Assembly: GCA_003222135.1 (NCBI GenBank)
Contig: QHUM01000053.1
Coordinates: 1-64,000, forward strand
Source of the DNA: Gemmatimonadota bacterium
GTDB taxonomy: Bacteria; Gemmatimonadota; Gemmatimonadetes; Gemmatimonadales; GWC2-71-9
DNA: 64,000 nt
Reading direction: 5' to 3'
In this document: one piece after another, positions 1-8,968 of the stretch
How the letters are laid out: each line of letters opens with the position of its first letter
Numbering within the stretch: the first letter of the stretch is position 1
Program-made: the position numbers and the translations under genes
The notes under the pieces: model-generated
What the model was told of the DNA's origin: nothing
What the model saw: only the letters and a program-made list of their open reading frames with translations
Databases searched by the model: none

Positions 1-2311
1 GGTCACCGCGGATGAGGGTCACGTCGGACGCCTCCATGGCGATATCGGTCCCCGTCCCGATCGCGATCCCGACGTCCGCTTGGGCCAGCGCCGGCGCGTC
101 GTTGATTCCGTCGCCCACCATCACGACGTGGCCGCCGCGCTGCTGCAGCTTCTTCACCAGCTCGGCCTTTTGGGACGGCAGCACTTCGGGAATCACATCC
201 TCGATCGCCACCTCTTTCGCGACCGCCTCGGCGCCCTTGCGGGAGTCGCCGGACACCATGGTCACCGCGAGCCCCAGTCTCTTCAAGTGCAGGATCGCGT
301 CCTTCGCGGTCGGCTTGATCGGATCGGAGATCGCGATCACGGCATAGACCGTATTGTTCACCACCACGATGACCGGGGTGCGGCCCTGGGCGGCCAGGCG
401 GTCGGCGTCCTGGCCGAGGGAGCCGAGCTCGAGGCTGCGCTCCCGCGCGTGGCGCAGCGAGATCACCTCGATGATGCGACGATCCACCGTGCCACGCGCG
501 CCGCGGCCCTCCATGACCGCGAACTTCTCGACCGGCAGGATGTCGACCTGCTTGTCTTTCGCGGCCCGCAGGATCGCGGCGGCGAGCGGGTGCTCCGAGC
601 GCTGCTCCACCGCCGCCGCCCACTTGAGGACCTCCGCCGGCGCAATGGGCGTCCCGTCGGGCCGCTTCGCGGTGACGATATGCGTCACGGTCGGCTTCCC
701 TTCGGTGATCGTTCCCGTCTTGTCGAGCAGTACGAAGCGCACACGCGACAGCCGCTCGAGCGCTTCCCCGCTCCGGACCAGGATCCCGTGCTCGGCCGCC
801 TTCCCGGTGCCCACGAGGAGCGCCGTCGGCGTCGCCAAGCCGAGCGCGCACGGACAGGCGATGATGAGCACGGTGACGAGGGCGATCGTGGAGAACAGTA
901 TGGCCGGCTCTGGCCCGAAGTCGAACCACACCACGAACGCCGCGATGGCGAGCGCGATCACGATCGGGACGAACACCCCAGCGACTCGGTCCGCGAGCCG
1001 CTGGATGGGCGCCTTGGTGGACTGGGCGTCTTCGACGAGCTGGACGATCTGGCCCAGGGCCGAGTCCTTGCCCACCCGGAGGGCGCGGAACGTGACGCTG
1101 CCGGTCGTGTTCACGGTCGCGCCGATCACCTCGTCGCCGATCTTCTTGGGAACGGGCAACGGCTCGCCGGTGAGCATCGATTCGTCGACCGCCGACGCGC
1201 CCTCCGTCACGACGCCGTCGACCGGAATCTTCTCTCCCGGCTTCACGATCACGAGATCGCCCGGGACGACCGCCTCCACCGCGAGCTCGGTTTCCTTGCC
1301 GTCCCGCATCACGTGCGCCGTGCGCGCCCTGAGGCCCGCCAGGCGTCGGATCGCCTGCGACGTGCGCCCCTTGGCCCGCGCCTCGAGCAGCCGGCCGAGC
1401 AGGATGAGCGCGATGATCGCGGACACGGCCTCGTAGTACACGTCGGCCGGCAACCCCGCCCGCGTGAACACGCCGGGCGCGAGCGTCGCGACGAGCGAGT
1501 ACAGGAACGCCGCGCCGGTGCCGACCGCGATGAGCGTGTTCATGTCCGCCGTGCGGTGCCGGAAGCCGGCCCAGGCGCCGCGGTAGAACTGCTGGCCCGA
1601 CCATGCCATCACGGGCAGGGTGAGCAGGGCGAGACCGAGCTTCAGCCACCGCGGGTCGAGCGCCAGCCGTCCGGAGAGCGCCGCATCGAGCCGCAGTGCG
1701 AGTGGCATGAGCAGACGCCCCAGCAGGTCGACCGGCCGAAAGGTGGAATCCGCCTGCTCCGCCATCAGCAGCATCGAGCCCACCATCGCGACGACCGCCA
1801 CCGTGGCGGCGAGCGCGAATTTCCAGGTGAGGCTCTTGATCTCGCGCTGTCGCATGATCCGCTCGCGCTCGGCTGGGTCCTCGGTGGGGATGGGCTCCGC
1901 CACCTGGAAGCCCGCCTGCGCGACCGCCTGCTCCAGTGCTGCGGCCGTCGTGGCCCCGGGAACGTAGTCCACGGTGACGCTCTCGGTGGCCTGGTTCGCC
2001 GCCGCGCGCACCACGCCCTTCACCCGACCGAGCACCTGCTCGAGGGGCGCAACGCTGGGCGCGTAGTGCAGCTGCTCGACGCCGAACGTGACGCTCGCGC
2101 TGCCGCAGTCGTAGCCGGCGGTGCGAACCGTCTTGATCAGCTCGGCGACGCCGGTCTGGGCGTCGTCGTAATCCACGGCGGCTTTCGCCGTCGCGTAATT
2201 GACCGTGGCCGCGGCGACTCCGGCGGCGCCGGTCAGCGCCTCCTGCACGGTGGCGGCGCAGGACGCGCAACTCATCCCCTCGATCGGAAGCACGATCCGC
2301 GACTTACTCAT
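1..2311 (-). CDS. copA: Copper-translocating P1B-type ATPase, C-terminus cut by window edge
   Basis: An inner-membrane pump that uses ATP to export monovalent copper. The 770 visible residues show an N-terminal heavy-metal domain with the metal motif GMSCASC (Cys15, Cys18). A second HMA-like domain (about residues 70-138) has lost its CxxC: its loop reads [11 protein letters not shown]. Then come membrane helices, the TGE phosphatase loop (MLTGEPLPV), the metal site CPC near residue 485, the phosphorylation motif DKTGTI near 529, the SEHPLA nucleotide-binding motif and [10 protein letters not shown] near 732. The frame is open to the left edge, so only the last residues are missing. ATG at 2311 overlaps the upstream cupredoxin stop by 8 bp (ATGAGTAA), implying coupled translation of two copper proteins. 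The family is certain; Cu(I) rather than Ag(I) is inferred from CPC. Confidence 0.96.
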   Translation of the reverse strand, partial: MSKSRIVLPIEGMSCASCAATVQEALTGAAGVAAATVNYATAKAAVDYDDAQTGVAELIKTVRTAGYDCGSASVTFGVEQLHYAPSVAPLEQVLGRVKGVVRAAANQATESVTVDYVPGATTAAALEQAVAQAGFQVAEPIPTEDPAERERIMRQREIKSLTWKFALAATVAVVAMVGSMLLMAEQADSTFRPVDLLGRLLMPLALRLDAALSGRLALDPRWLKLGLALLTLPVMAWSGQQFYRGAWAGFRHRTADMNTLIAVGTGAAFLYSLVATLAPGVFTRAGLPADVYYEAVSAIIALILLGRLLEARAKGRTSQAIRRLAGLRARTAHVMRDGKETELAVEAVVPGDLVIVKPGEKIPVDGVVTEGASAVDESMLTGEPLPVPKKIGDEVIGATVNTTGSVTFRALRVGKDSALGQIVQLVEDAQSTKAPIQRLADRVAGVFVPIVIALAIAAFVVWFDFGPEPAILFSTIALVTVLIIACPCALGLATPTALLVGTGKAAEHGILVRSGEALERLSRVRFVLLDKTGTITEGKPTVTHIVTAKRPDGTPIAPAEVLKWAAAVEQRSEHPLAAAILRAAKDKQVDILPVEKFAVMEGRGARGTVDRRIIEVISLRHARERSLELGSLGQDADRLAAQGRTPVIVVVNNTVYAVIAISDPIKPTAKDAILHLKRLGLAVTMVSGDSRKGAEAVAKEVAIEDVIPEVLPSQKAELVKKLQQRGGHVVMVGDGINDAPALAQADVGIAIGTGTDIAMEASDVTLIRGD

Positions 2312-2729
2312 GGAGCTTGTGGGGCGACGCGGAGGGCCGTCGGTCCGGGCCGGCAGGTTCCACGACGAGGAGTCCCTTCAGCATGTTCATGCCGCAGCGG
2401 AAGCGAAACTCGCCCGCCTCCGGCGGTGTGAACTCGACGGCCGTCGTCTGGAAGGCGGGCAGCGCGACGTCGATCCCGAAGTCCTCGAACACCACGCGCT
2501 CGGAGCAGTCCGCCGTCTCGTCGCGGTAGAACTGCACTCGGATCGGCGTCCCCGCCCGCACGACGATCGTGTCGGGCGTGTAGCCCCCCTTCACCGTGAC
2601 GTGCACTTCCTGGACTCCTTCCGCCACGCCCGCCGCGACGGGCGGCCCGCTCGAGTAGAGGAAATACCACAACACCCAGACGATCGCCGCCACCCCGACG
2701 GCCGTGACGGCGTACTGCGCGGTGCTCAC
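2304..2729 (-). CDS. Membrane-anchored cupredoxin-like copper-binding protein
   Basis: A 141-residue protein with one N-terminal transmembrane anchor (about residues 7-24) followed by a plastocyanin-like beta domain probably on the outer face of the membrane. The C-terminal part shows [13 protein letters not shown], a Cys and two Met in the usual copper-ligand loop of cupredoxins. Similar small cupredoxins accompany copper ATPases and may deliver or buffer copper. GTG at 2729 was chosen because it forms a GTGA overlap with the stop of the inositol-phosphate synthase, and it places the anchor at the very N-terminus. Further upstream starts would add residues that only shadow the neighbouring gene. 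Fold likely; exact function inferred from its position directly before copA. Confidence 0.82.
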   Translation of the reverse strand: MSTAQYAVTAVGVAAIVWVLWYFLYSSGPPVAAGVAEGVQEVHVTVKGGYTPDTIVVRAGTPIRVQFYRDETADCSERVVFEDFGIDVALPAFQTTAVEFTPPEAGEFRFRCGMNMLKGLLVVEPAGPDRRPSASPHKLHE

Positions 2730-4051
2730 GCCTTCTCGTAATACTCGATGCCGAGATGGGTGATCTGGTCCTCGCCCATCAGCCACCGCAGCGTGTTCTT
2801 CAGTTTGATCTGCTGGATGAAGAGATCGTGCTCGGGGTAGAGCCCCGGCGCGGTCTGCGGGCTCTTGAAGTAGAAGGAGAGCCACTCCTGGATGCCGGAG
2901 AGGCGCGCGCGGTGGGCGAGATCGAAGAACAGGGCGAGATCGAGGACGATCGGCGCCGCCAGGATCGAATCACGGCACAGGAAGTCGACCTTGATCTGCA
3001 TCGGGTAGCCGAGCCACCCGAAGATGTCGATGTTGTCCCAGCCCTCTTTGTTGTCCCCGCGCGGTGGGTAATAGTTGATCCGCACCTTGTGGAAGATGTT
3101 CCCGTACAATTCGGGATACTGGTCCGGCTGGAGGATGTACTCGAGCACGCCGAGCTTCGACTCCTCCTTGGTCTTGAACGACTCCGGGTCGTCCAGCACC
3201 TCGCCGTCGCGGTTGCCGAGAATGTTGGTCGAATACCAGCCCGCGAGGCCGAGCATCCGCGCCTTGAACGCGGGCGCGAGCACGGTCTTCATCATGGTCT
3301 GGCCGGTCTTGAAGTCCTTGCCGCCGATCGGAAGCTTGCGCTCTTCGGCGAGCCGCTCGAGCACCGGGATGTCCACGGTGAGGTTGGGCGCACCGTTGGC
3401 GAACGGGATGTTCTCCATCAGCGCCGCATAGGCGTACAGCATCGAGGGAGCGATGGCGGGGTCGTTCTGCTCCATCGCCCGTTCGAAGGCCTCCATGCTC
3501 TGGTGGGCGGGACCCGGGGTGAGGTACACCTCCGTGGACGCGGCCCAAATCATCACGAGACGATCGGCGCCGGACGCCTTCTTGAAGGTGCGGATGTCCG
3601 CGCGCAGCTGTTCGGCCAGGTCTCGCTTCGTCTTGCCGGTCTTGACGTTGGTGCCGGTCAGGCGCTTCACGTAGTTGCGGTCGAACGCCGCGGGGATCGG
3701 TCGGATGCCGTTCAAGAAAGCCGCCACGGGCTCGAGGTGCTGCGGCTCGAGCACGCCCGCTTTTTTCGCAGCGGTGTACGCGTCATCGGGAAACGGATCC
3801 CACGCCGCGAACACCAGGTCAGTGAGCCGCGCCAGTGGCACGAACTCGCGAATCTTGGGCGCGCGCTTTTCGGTCCGCTTTCCGAGACGGATCGTCCCCA
3901 TCTGCGTGAGCGAGCCGATCGGCAGCCCGCCGCCACACCGCACGTTTTCGACCCCGGCGATGAAGGTCGTCGAGACGGCCCCCAATCCCACGAGCATCAC
4001 GCCGAGCTTCCCCTTGGCGGGCGCGATGTCCCGGCCGGCCGGCTGTGGCAC
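2726..4051 (-). CDS. ino1: Inositol-3-phosphate synthase
   Basis: Converts glucose 6-phosphate to 1D-myo-inositol 3-phosphate with bound NAD, the first step to inositol lipids. The protein (441 aa) has the N-terminal glycine-rich NAD loop GLGAVSTTF (about residues 22-30), the family region GKDFKTGQTMMKT, and STNILGNRDGEVL, the bacterial counterpart of the eukaryotic SYNHLGNNDG motif. GTG at 4051 is preferred because GGAAAGGA lies 8 nt upstream. A TTG at 4057 that overlaps the preceding TGA is the alternative. It sits 2 nt after a CDP-alcohol phosphatidyltransferase, which supports a role in making phosphatidylinositol phosphate. Its 3' end overlaps the cupredoxin start. Confidence 0.93.
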   Translation of the reverse strand: MPQPAGRDIAPAKGKLGVMLVGLGAVSTTFIAGVENVRCGGGLPIGSLTQMGTIRLGKRTEKRAPKIREFVPLARLTDLVFAAWDPFPDDAYTAAKKAGVLEPQHLEPVAAFLNGIRPIPAAFDRNYVKRLTGTNVKTGKTKRDLAEQLRADIRTFKKASGADRLVMIWAASTEVYLTPGPAHQSMEAFERAMEQNDPAIAPSMLYAYAALMENIPFANGAPNLTVDIPVLERLAEERKLPIGGKDFKTGQTMMKTVLAPAFKARMLGLAGWYSTNILGNRDGEVLDDPESFKTKEESKLGVLEYILQPDQYPELYGNIFHKVRINYYPPRGDNKEGWDNIDIFGWLGYPMQIKVDFLCRDSILAAPIVLDLALFFDLAHRARLSGIQEWLSFYFKSPQTAPGLYPEHDLFIQQIKLKNTLRWLMGEDQITHLGIEYYEKA

Positions 4052-4053
4052 GA

Positions 4054-4752
4054 TCAATGTCCTTTCCGAGATTGCAGCGCCGGTGCGTGACCGGGGAGCG
4101 TGTCCCGCTGGCGCGCGGGACGCCCCACGGCCGGCGCTCCGGCGGTGCGGGCGACGTAGAGCACCCGCTGCACGACCGTGACGGTCGTGGCGAGCGCGAG
4201 AATCGCGATCAGCCAAAACAGCAATGCCCCCCGGTTCCCGGCCCCGAAGAACAGCGTCGGAGCCCCGAGCAGCAGCACGCGCTCGGCCCGTTGCGCGATC
4301 CCGACGCGCGCCGTGAGGCCCAATCCCTCGGCGCGCGCGTGGGTGTACGACACCAGCAGCGAGGCCGCCAGGGCGACGATGCAGCCCAGCACCGCGACGG
4401 TCAGGCGGTCCTGCGGCACGCCGCCCCCCAAAAAGTACACGGCGACGCCCGTGAACAGCGCCGCCTCGCCCACCCGATCGAGCGTCGAGTCGTAGAACGC
4501 CCCGAACGTCGTCATCATCCCGCCTTCGCGCGCCACCCGACCGTCCACCATGTCGAACACCCCGGAGAGGAGCAGCAGGAACCCGGCCCAGCGGGTCTTG
4601 CCCAGCGCGAACGTCATCGCGGACCCGACGACGATCAGCGTGCCGACCGTGGTGAGCACGTTCGGTCGCACGTGCATGCGGATCAGCCACGCGGCCAGCG
4701 GAGCCAGCAGCCGTCCGAAGCCGTCCCGCACCGCCTGGGGAATCACGTTCAT
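4054..4752 (-). CDS. CDP-alcohol phosphatidyltransferase, probable phosphatidylinositol-phosphate synthase
   Basis: An integral membrane enzyme (232 aa, about six helices) that moves a phosphatidyl group from CDP-diacylglycerol to an alcohol. The full family signature D-x2-D-G-x2-A-R-x8-G-x3-D-x3-D is present, starting DMVDGRVAR. Because the next gene, only 2 nt away, makes inositol 3-phosphate, the likely acceptor is inositol phosphate, as for mycobacterial and Bacteroides PI-phosphate synthases. Phosphatidylglycerophosphate synthesis is the main alternative. ATG at 4752 fits the family N-terminus. A strongly basic tail follows the last helix. Family certain, substrate inferred from context. 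Confidence 0.88.
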   Translation of the reverse strand: MNVIPQAVRDGFGRLLAPLAAWLIRMHVRPNVLTTVGTLIVVGSAMTFALGKTRWAGFLLLLSGVFDMVDGRVAREGGMMTTFGAFYDSTLDRVGEAALFTGVAVYFLGGGVPQDRLTVAVLGCIVALAASLLVSYTHARAEGLGLTARVGIAQRAERVLLLGAPTLFFGAGNRGALLFWLIAILALATTVTVVQRVLYVARTAGAPAVGRPARQRDTLPGHAPALQSRKGH

Positions 4753-4786
4753 AGCCCGGGGAAAGTAGCGGGCCGCGGCAAGACTC

Positions 4787-6013
4787 TCAATAGAGCAAGT
4801 ACGGGGCTCGCGCGCGACGGAACCGTGCGAGGGCGGGCTCCCAGGCCCGCGCAATCGCGGCCGGCGACCGCCCCGCGACGAGCGCCCGGCGCAGATCGGA
4901 ACCCGCGGCGAGACGATCGAAGCTGCGCTCGTTGAAGCGCAGCGAGTCCCGGTGCACGGCCCGCAGCGCGGCGAGCAGCGCCACCGCCGTCTTCGTGGGA
5001 TCATAGCGCGTGCGGTCAGTAACGCGCAGCCGGATGCCGCGCAGCGCAACGCCGCCGTACTTGCCGTCCGTGGGCGCGTCGGGCGTGAACGTAACAGCGG
5101 CGACCTCCACGCCCCGGAGCGCATCCCGCATCCCGCCTCCCGCCTCCCGTAGCTGTCGCAACACCGCCGCGGTATCGAGCCACGGCGCGCCCACGAGTTG
5201 AAACGCGAGCGACGTCCCCCGACCGACCGAGAGGTTCGTCCCCTCGAACAAACACGTTCCAGGATAATGCATCGCGCTCTCGAGATCGGGCATGTTGGGC
5301 GAGGGTTTGACCCATGGCAGCCCGGTGGCATCGTAGTACAGCGAGCGACGCCAGCCGGCCGCGGGGACCACGGTGAGCGCCACGTGGAGGCGCAGCCGAT
5401 CGTTCGCGAGGCGTAGCAGCTCGCCGAGCGTCATGCCGTGGCGCATGGGGATCGGGAGGAATCCGACGAACGCGGAATCCGGGTCTCCCGCGCGCGCGCG
5501 TACGTTCCCCTGCGCCACGTCTCCGCCGATGGGATTGGGTCGATCGAGCACGATGACGGGCTTGCCGCGCCGCGCCGCCTCACGCATCAACTGCGTCGCG
5601 CTGGCGGGGTAGGTGTAATAACGAGCGCCGATATCCTGCAGGTCGACCAGGAGGGCGTCCAGGCTGTCGAGCGCGCCGAGCCGGGATAGCGGCGTGCCGC
5701 CGTACAAGCTGTAGATTGGAAGACCGCTGGCGGAGTCGAGGGCGTCGGGGAGGCCGGAGCGATCCTCCAGCCCGCGAAAGCCGTGCTCGGGGCTGAACAG
5801 CGCCGTCACGCGATAGCCTCCGGCGATCAGCACATCGACGTCGCGGCGGCGGGCGGCGTCGACCCCGGTCTGGTTCGTCAGCAAGCCGAGGCGTTTGTGG
5901 GCGATGAGGTGGGCGGAGTCGGCGAGCACGACGTCGATCCCGGGACGGACCTGTGCGCCCGCGGACCCGGCGCAGGCGAGCAACCCCAACAGTGAGACAC
6001 GATGCAGGCGCAT
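4787..6013 (-). CDS. namZ: Exo-beta-N-acetylmuramidase NamZ family (DUF1343)
   Basis: A secreted enzyme (408 aa) of the DUF1343/GH171 family. The characterised Bacillus member, NamZ (YbbC), removes N-acetylmuramic acid from non-reducing ends of peptidoglycan fragments. Visible family features are LGLLTNQTGVD near the N-terminus, SPEHGFRG, VDLQDIGARYYTY, VLDRPNPIGG and FEGTNLSVGRGT. An N-terminal signal (MRLHRVSLLGLLACAG) ends either at a lipobox-like LLAC or at AGAQ. The ATG at 6013 overlaps the divergent nagZ start by 12 bp. GGAG precedes it by only 3 nt. Adjacent NagZ and beta-lactamase-fold genes match the B. subtilis ybbC-ybbD-ybbE grouping. Confidence 0.92.
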   Translation of the reverse strand: MRLHRVSLLGLLACAGSAGAQVRPGIDVVLADSAHLIAHKRLGLLTNQTGVDAARRRDVDVLIAGGYRVTALFSPEHGFRGLEDRSGLPDALDSASGLPIYSLYGGTPLSRLGALDSLDALLVDLQDIGARYYTYPASATQLMREAARRGKPVIVLDRPNPIGGDVAQGNVRARAGDPDSAFVGFLPIPMRHGMTLGELLRLANDRLRLHVALTVVPAAGWRRSLYYDATGLPWVKPSPNMPDLESAMHYPGTCLFEGTNLSVGRGTSLAFQLVGAPWLDTAAVLRQLREAGGGMRDALRGVEVAAVTFTPDAPTDGKYGGVALRGIRLRVTDRTRYDPTKTAVALLAALRAVHRDSLRFNERSFDRLAAGSDLRRALVAGRSPAAIARAWEPALARFRRARAPYLLY

Positions 6014-7756
6014 AGACTCCTGGCCCTGGTGTTGGTGACCGGCTGCGCGTCCCCTCCTGCGCGCGTGCTGCCACGACCGTCCGAAACCCGTCCGGTGCCG
6101 CCGCCGGAAGCGAGCCGGCCGGTGGATTCGCTGCTGGCTGCGCTGAGCACGCGACAGCGGATCGCTCAGCTCGTCGTTCCCTGGCTCGCCGGAAACTACA
6201 CCGCGTTCGACGATTCGCTGTTCCAGGTGGCGGCGCGCTGGGTCGACTCGCTCGAAGTGGGGGGGCTCATCATCTCCGTCGGTTCCCCCTTCGACATTGC
6301 CGCCAAACTCAACGCGCTGCAGCGCCGCTCGCGGCTGCCGTTGCTCATCTCGGCGGACCTGGAATGGGGAGCGGGGATGCGCGTCATCGGCGCCACCACG
6401 TTCCCCCAGATCATGGCGGTGGGCGCGACCGGAAACTCCCGGGACGCCTACACCATCGGCGAGGCAGCGGCCACCGAGGGCCGCGCGGTCGGGATCCACG
6501 TCAATTTCGCCCCGGACGCTGACGTCAACAACAACCCCCTGAATCCCATCATCAACGTCCGCTCGTTCGGCGAGGACCCGCGGGCGGTGTCGCGGCTGGT
6601 GCAGGAATACGTCCGCGGGCTGCACGACCACGGGATGCTGGCGACCCTCAAGCACTTCCCCGGCCACGGCGACACGCAGAGCGATTCGCACATCGGTCTC
6701 CCCGTGATCACCGCGGGGTACCCGCGACTCGACTCGCTCGAGCTGGTGCCGTTCCGGGGCGGCATCTCGGCGGGAGCGGACGTCGTGATGAGCGCCCACA
6801 TCGCCTTCCCCTCCTTCACGGGCTCGAACGATCCGGCAACCCTGTCGGCCGCCGTGCTGAGCGGCCTGCTGCGCGACTCGCTGCACTTCCACGGATTGGT
6901 CGTGACCGATGCGCTCACGATGGGCGCGATCGTCGCCAAGTACGGTGCCGGCGAAGCGACGGTGCGGGCCTTCCTCGCGGGCTCCGATCTGCTCCTCATG
7001 CCGGCGGACCCCGATTCGGCCATCAACGCCATGACGGCAGCCGTCCTGGGCGGCCGCATCAGCCACGACCGCCTGGACGAGTCGGTGCGTCGCATGCTCG
7101 AGATCAAGCGGCGGCTCGGCCTGGTGACCCACCGGGTCGTGGCGCTCGATTCGATCATGACCATCGTGGGGAGCAAGCGGTTCCAGGATGCCGCGAACGA
7201 CCTCGCCGTCCGCGCGCTCACGCTGGTGCGCGACGTGGGCGGCGGGCTGCACGCCCTGCGCGGCAAGCCCTCCCGCTTCGCCCTCATCGCCTACGCCGAC
7301 GAAAACAACGGGGCTGCGGGCCAGTACATGACCGAGCTGCTGCGCCAGGGAGGCGACACGGTCGACTACTTCCGGCTGTGGCCGATGTCCGGGCCGCTCT
7401 CCTACGACTCGGCGCGGACGGTGATCGCCCGGACGCCCGCGACCGTGTTCGTTGCGAACGTGCGGCCGATCTCGTGGCGCGGCAACATCGCGCTCCCCGA
7501 TTCGCTCGCCCAGCTCGTCACGGCGACCGACGTGACCCGTCCCACGGTCCTCGTGTCGCTGGGCAGCCCGTATCTCCTGAGCCAGGCGCCCGCAACCAAG
7601 TGCTACCTGATCGCCTGGAGCGGTGGGCGCGCGTCCGAGCGCGCCGTCGCCCTCGCGTTGCTCGGGAGGGTGCCGATCGCCGGACACCTGCCGATTCGCG
7701 TCCCACCAGACTACCCCATCGGGTTCGGCGTGACGATCCCCACCGCGCATCCATGA
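6002..7756 (+). CDS. nagZ: Glycoside hydrolase family 3 beta-N-acetylglucosaminidase, lipoprotein
   Basis: Probably removes N-acetylglucosamine from muropeptides. The protein (584 aa) begins with a lipoprotein signal ending LVTGC. It carries the bacterial NagZ loop KHFPGHGDTQSDSH (about residue 217 on), which supplies the His-Asp acid/base pair, and the nucleophile Asp in VVTDALTMGAI near 302. The remaining 200 residues form the GH3 C-terminal domain, as in the two-domain Bacillus enzyme rather than the single-domain cytosolic NagZ of Proteobacteria. ATG 6002 overlaps the divergent namZ start. The stop overlaps the next gene in ATGA, so both are probably co-translated. Function well supported; the exact substrate is inferred. 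Confidence 0.93.
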   Translation: MQAHRLLALVLVTGCASPPARVLPRPSETRPVPPPEASRPVDSLLAALSTRQRIAQLVVPWLAGNYTAFDDSLFQVAARWVDSLEVGGLIISVGSPFDIAAKLNALQRRSRLPLLISADLEWGAGMRVIGATTFPQIMAVGATGNSRDAYTIGEAAATEGRAVGIHVNFAPDADVNNNPLNPIINVRSFGEDPRAVSRLVQEYVRGLHDHGMLATLKHFPGHGDTQSDSHIGLPVITAGYPRLDSLELVPFRGGISAGADVVMSAHIAFPSFTGSNDPATLSAAVLSGLLRDSLHFHGLVVTDALTMGAIVAKYGAGEATVRAFLAGSDLLLMPADPDSAINAMTAAVLGGRISHDRLDESVRRMLEIKRRLGLVTHRVVALDSIMTIVGSKRFQDAANDLAVRALTLVRDVGGGLHALRGKPSRFALIAYADENNGAAGQYMTELLRQGGDTVDYFRLWPMSGPLSYDSARTVIARTPATVFVANVRPISWRGNIALPDSLAQLVTATDVTRPTVLVSLGSPYLLSQAPATKCYLIAWSGGRASERAVALALLGRVPIAGHLPIRVPPDYPIGFGVTIPTAHP

Positions 7757-8961
7757 GCGCGCGCACGCTCGCCGTACTCGCCGGCCTAGCGGCCGCGTGC
7801 CGCACCGCCGCGCCGCTGCCGGCGAGCACCGGCATCCCGCCCGCCCCGCCCGCGAACCTCGGGTTCGACAGCACGCGGCTCGCCACCGCCGCCGCCTACC
7901 TGACAGCCGAAGCGGACAGCGGCGCGTTCCCCGGGGCGGTGCTGGCGGTCGGGCGCCACGGGCGGCTCGCGCTCCTCGCCGCCGTCGGACACTACGGGAA
8001 GGGCGGGGCCGACGACGCGCGCCCGGTCGAGCCGGAGACGATCTACGATCTCGCCTCGCTCACCAAGGTGGTCGGGCTCACGAGCGCGTGCATGCTGCTG
8101 GTCGACGAGGGGAAGCTCGCGCTCGACGCGCCGGTGCAGCGCTACCTGCCGGAATTCCGGGGCGACGGCAAGGAAGGGGTGACGATCCGTCATCTGCTGA
8201 CCCATTCATCGGGGCTTCCCGCGTGGCGCCCGCTCTACCAGGAAGCCGACTCGCGCGCAACCGCACTCTGGGTCGTGAACACCACGCCGCTGGTGACTCC
8301 GCCGGGGAAAGCGTACGTGTACTCGGATCTGGGTGCGATCGTGCTCACCCAGGTGGTCGAGCGCATCACAGGTGAATCGCTGGACCGGTTCCTCGAGCGG
8401 CGCGTCTTTCGCCCGCTGGGGATGCCCGCGACGCGTTACCTCCCCCCGGGGCCCTGGCGCGAGCGGATCGCGCCCACGGAGCAAGACACCAGCTACCGCC
8501 ACCGGCTGCTGCGCGGTGAGGTGCACGACGAAAACGCGGGCCGGCTGGGCGGCGTGTCCGGTCACGCCGGCCTGTTCTCCAACGCCCTCGATCTGTCACG
8601 CTTCGCGGCGATGTTGTTGAACGGCGGCTCGTGGGACACGGTACGGCTGATTCACTCCGAGACCATCGCGGACTTCACGCGGCGCCAGGACGTCGTCCCG
8701 GGCTCGTCGCGCGCACTCGGCTGGGACACGCCCCCCGACCCGCTCGAGTCGACCTCGAGCGCCGGGACCAAGCTGTCGCCGCGGGCGTTCGGCCACACGG
8801 GGTTCACGGGCACGTCGCTGTGGATGGATCCGCAGCAGGACCTGTTCATTATTCTGCTCACGAACCGCGTCCATCCCACCCGCGCCAATACGGCCATCCT
8901 CAAGGTCCGGCCGCACGTGGCTGACCTCGTAGTCGCCGCCCTCACCCACCCGGAGCTCTAG
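7753..8961 (+). CDS. Beta-lactamase-fold serine hydrolase, probable muropeptide amidase (AmiE-like)
   Basis: A secreted or lipid-anchored 402-aa hydrolase of the class C beta-lactamase/PBP fold. The signal region ends GLAAAC. The catalytic SxxK motif is SLTK near residue 102, the Tyr motif is YSDLG and the third motif is HTGFTG. In B. subtilis the third gene of the namZ-nagZ-amiE cluster has this fold and cleaves the peptide stem from MurNAc. The ATGA overlap with nagZ supports the same role here. A general D-aminopeptidase or esterase activity cannot be excluded. It ends 7 bp from the stop of the convergent symporter gene, with no visible terminator between. Confidence 0.87.
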   Translation: MSARTLAVLAGLAAACRTAAPLPASTGIPPAPPANLGFDSTRLATAAAYLTAEADSGAFPGAVLAVGRHGRLALLAAVGHYGKGGADDARPVEPETIYDLASLTKVVGLTSACMLLVDEGKLALDAPVQRYLPEFRGDGKEGVTIRHLLTHSSGLPAWRPLYQEADSRATALWVVNTTPLVTPPGKAYVYSDLGAIVLTQVVERITGESLDRFLERRVFRPLGMPATRYLPPGPWRERIAPTEQDTSYRHRLLRGEVHDENAGRLGGVSGHAGLFSNALDLSRFAAMLLNGGSWDTVRLIHSETIADFTRRQDVVPGSSRALGWDTPPDPLESTSSAGTKLSPRAFGHTGFTGTSLWMDPQQDLFIILLTNRVHPTRANTAILKVRPHVADLVVAALTHPEL

Positions 8962-8968
8962 GGGCGCG

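Noticed and set aside
80..2431. Long open frame on the plus strand opposite the copper ATPase
   Set aside because: Composition is Arg/His/Glu-rich nonsense typical of antisense frames in GC-rich DNA; the opposite strand encodes a clear P-type ATPase with all motifs.
7753..8961. Antibiotic-resistance beta-lactamase
   Set aside because: It has the SxxK fold but sits in a namZ-nagZ unit with ATGA coupling and lacks typical class C loop motifs; a wall-recycling hydrolase is more likely.
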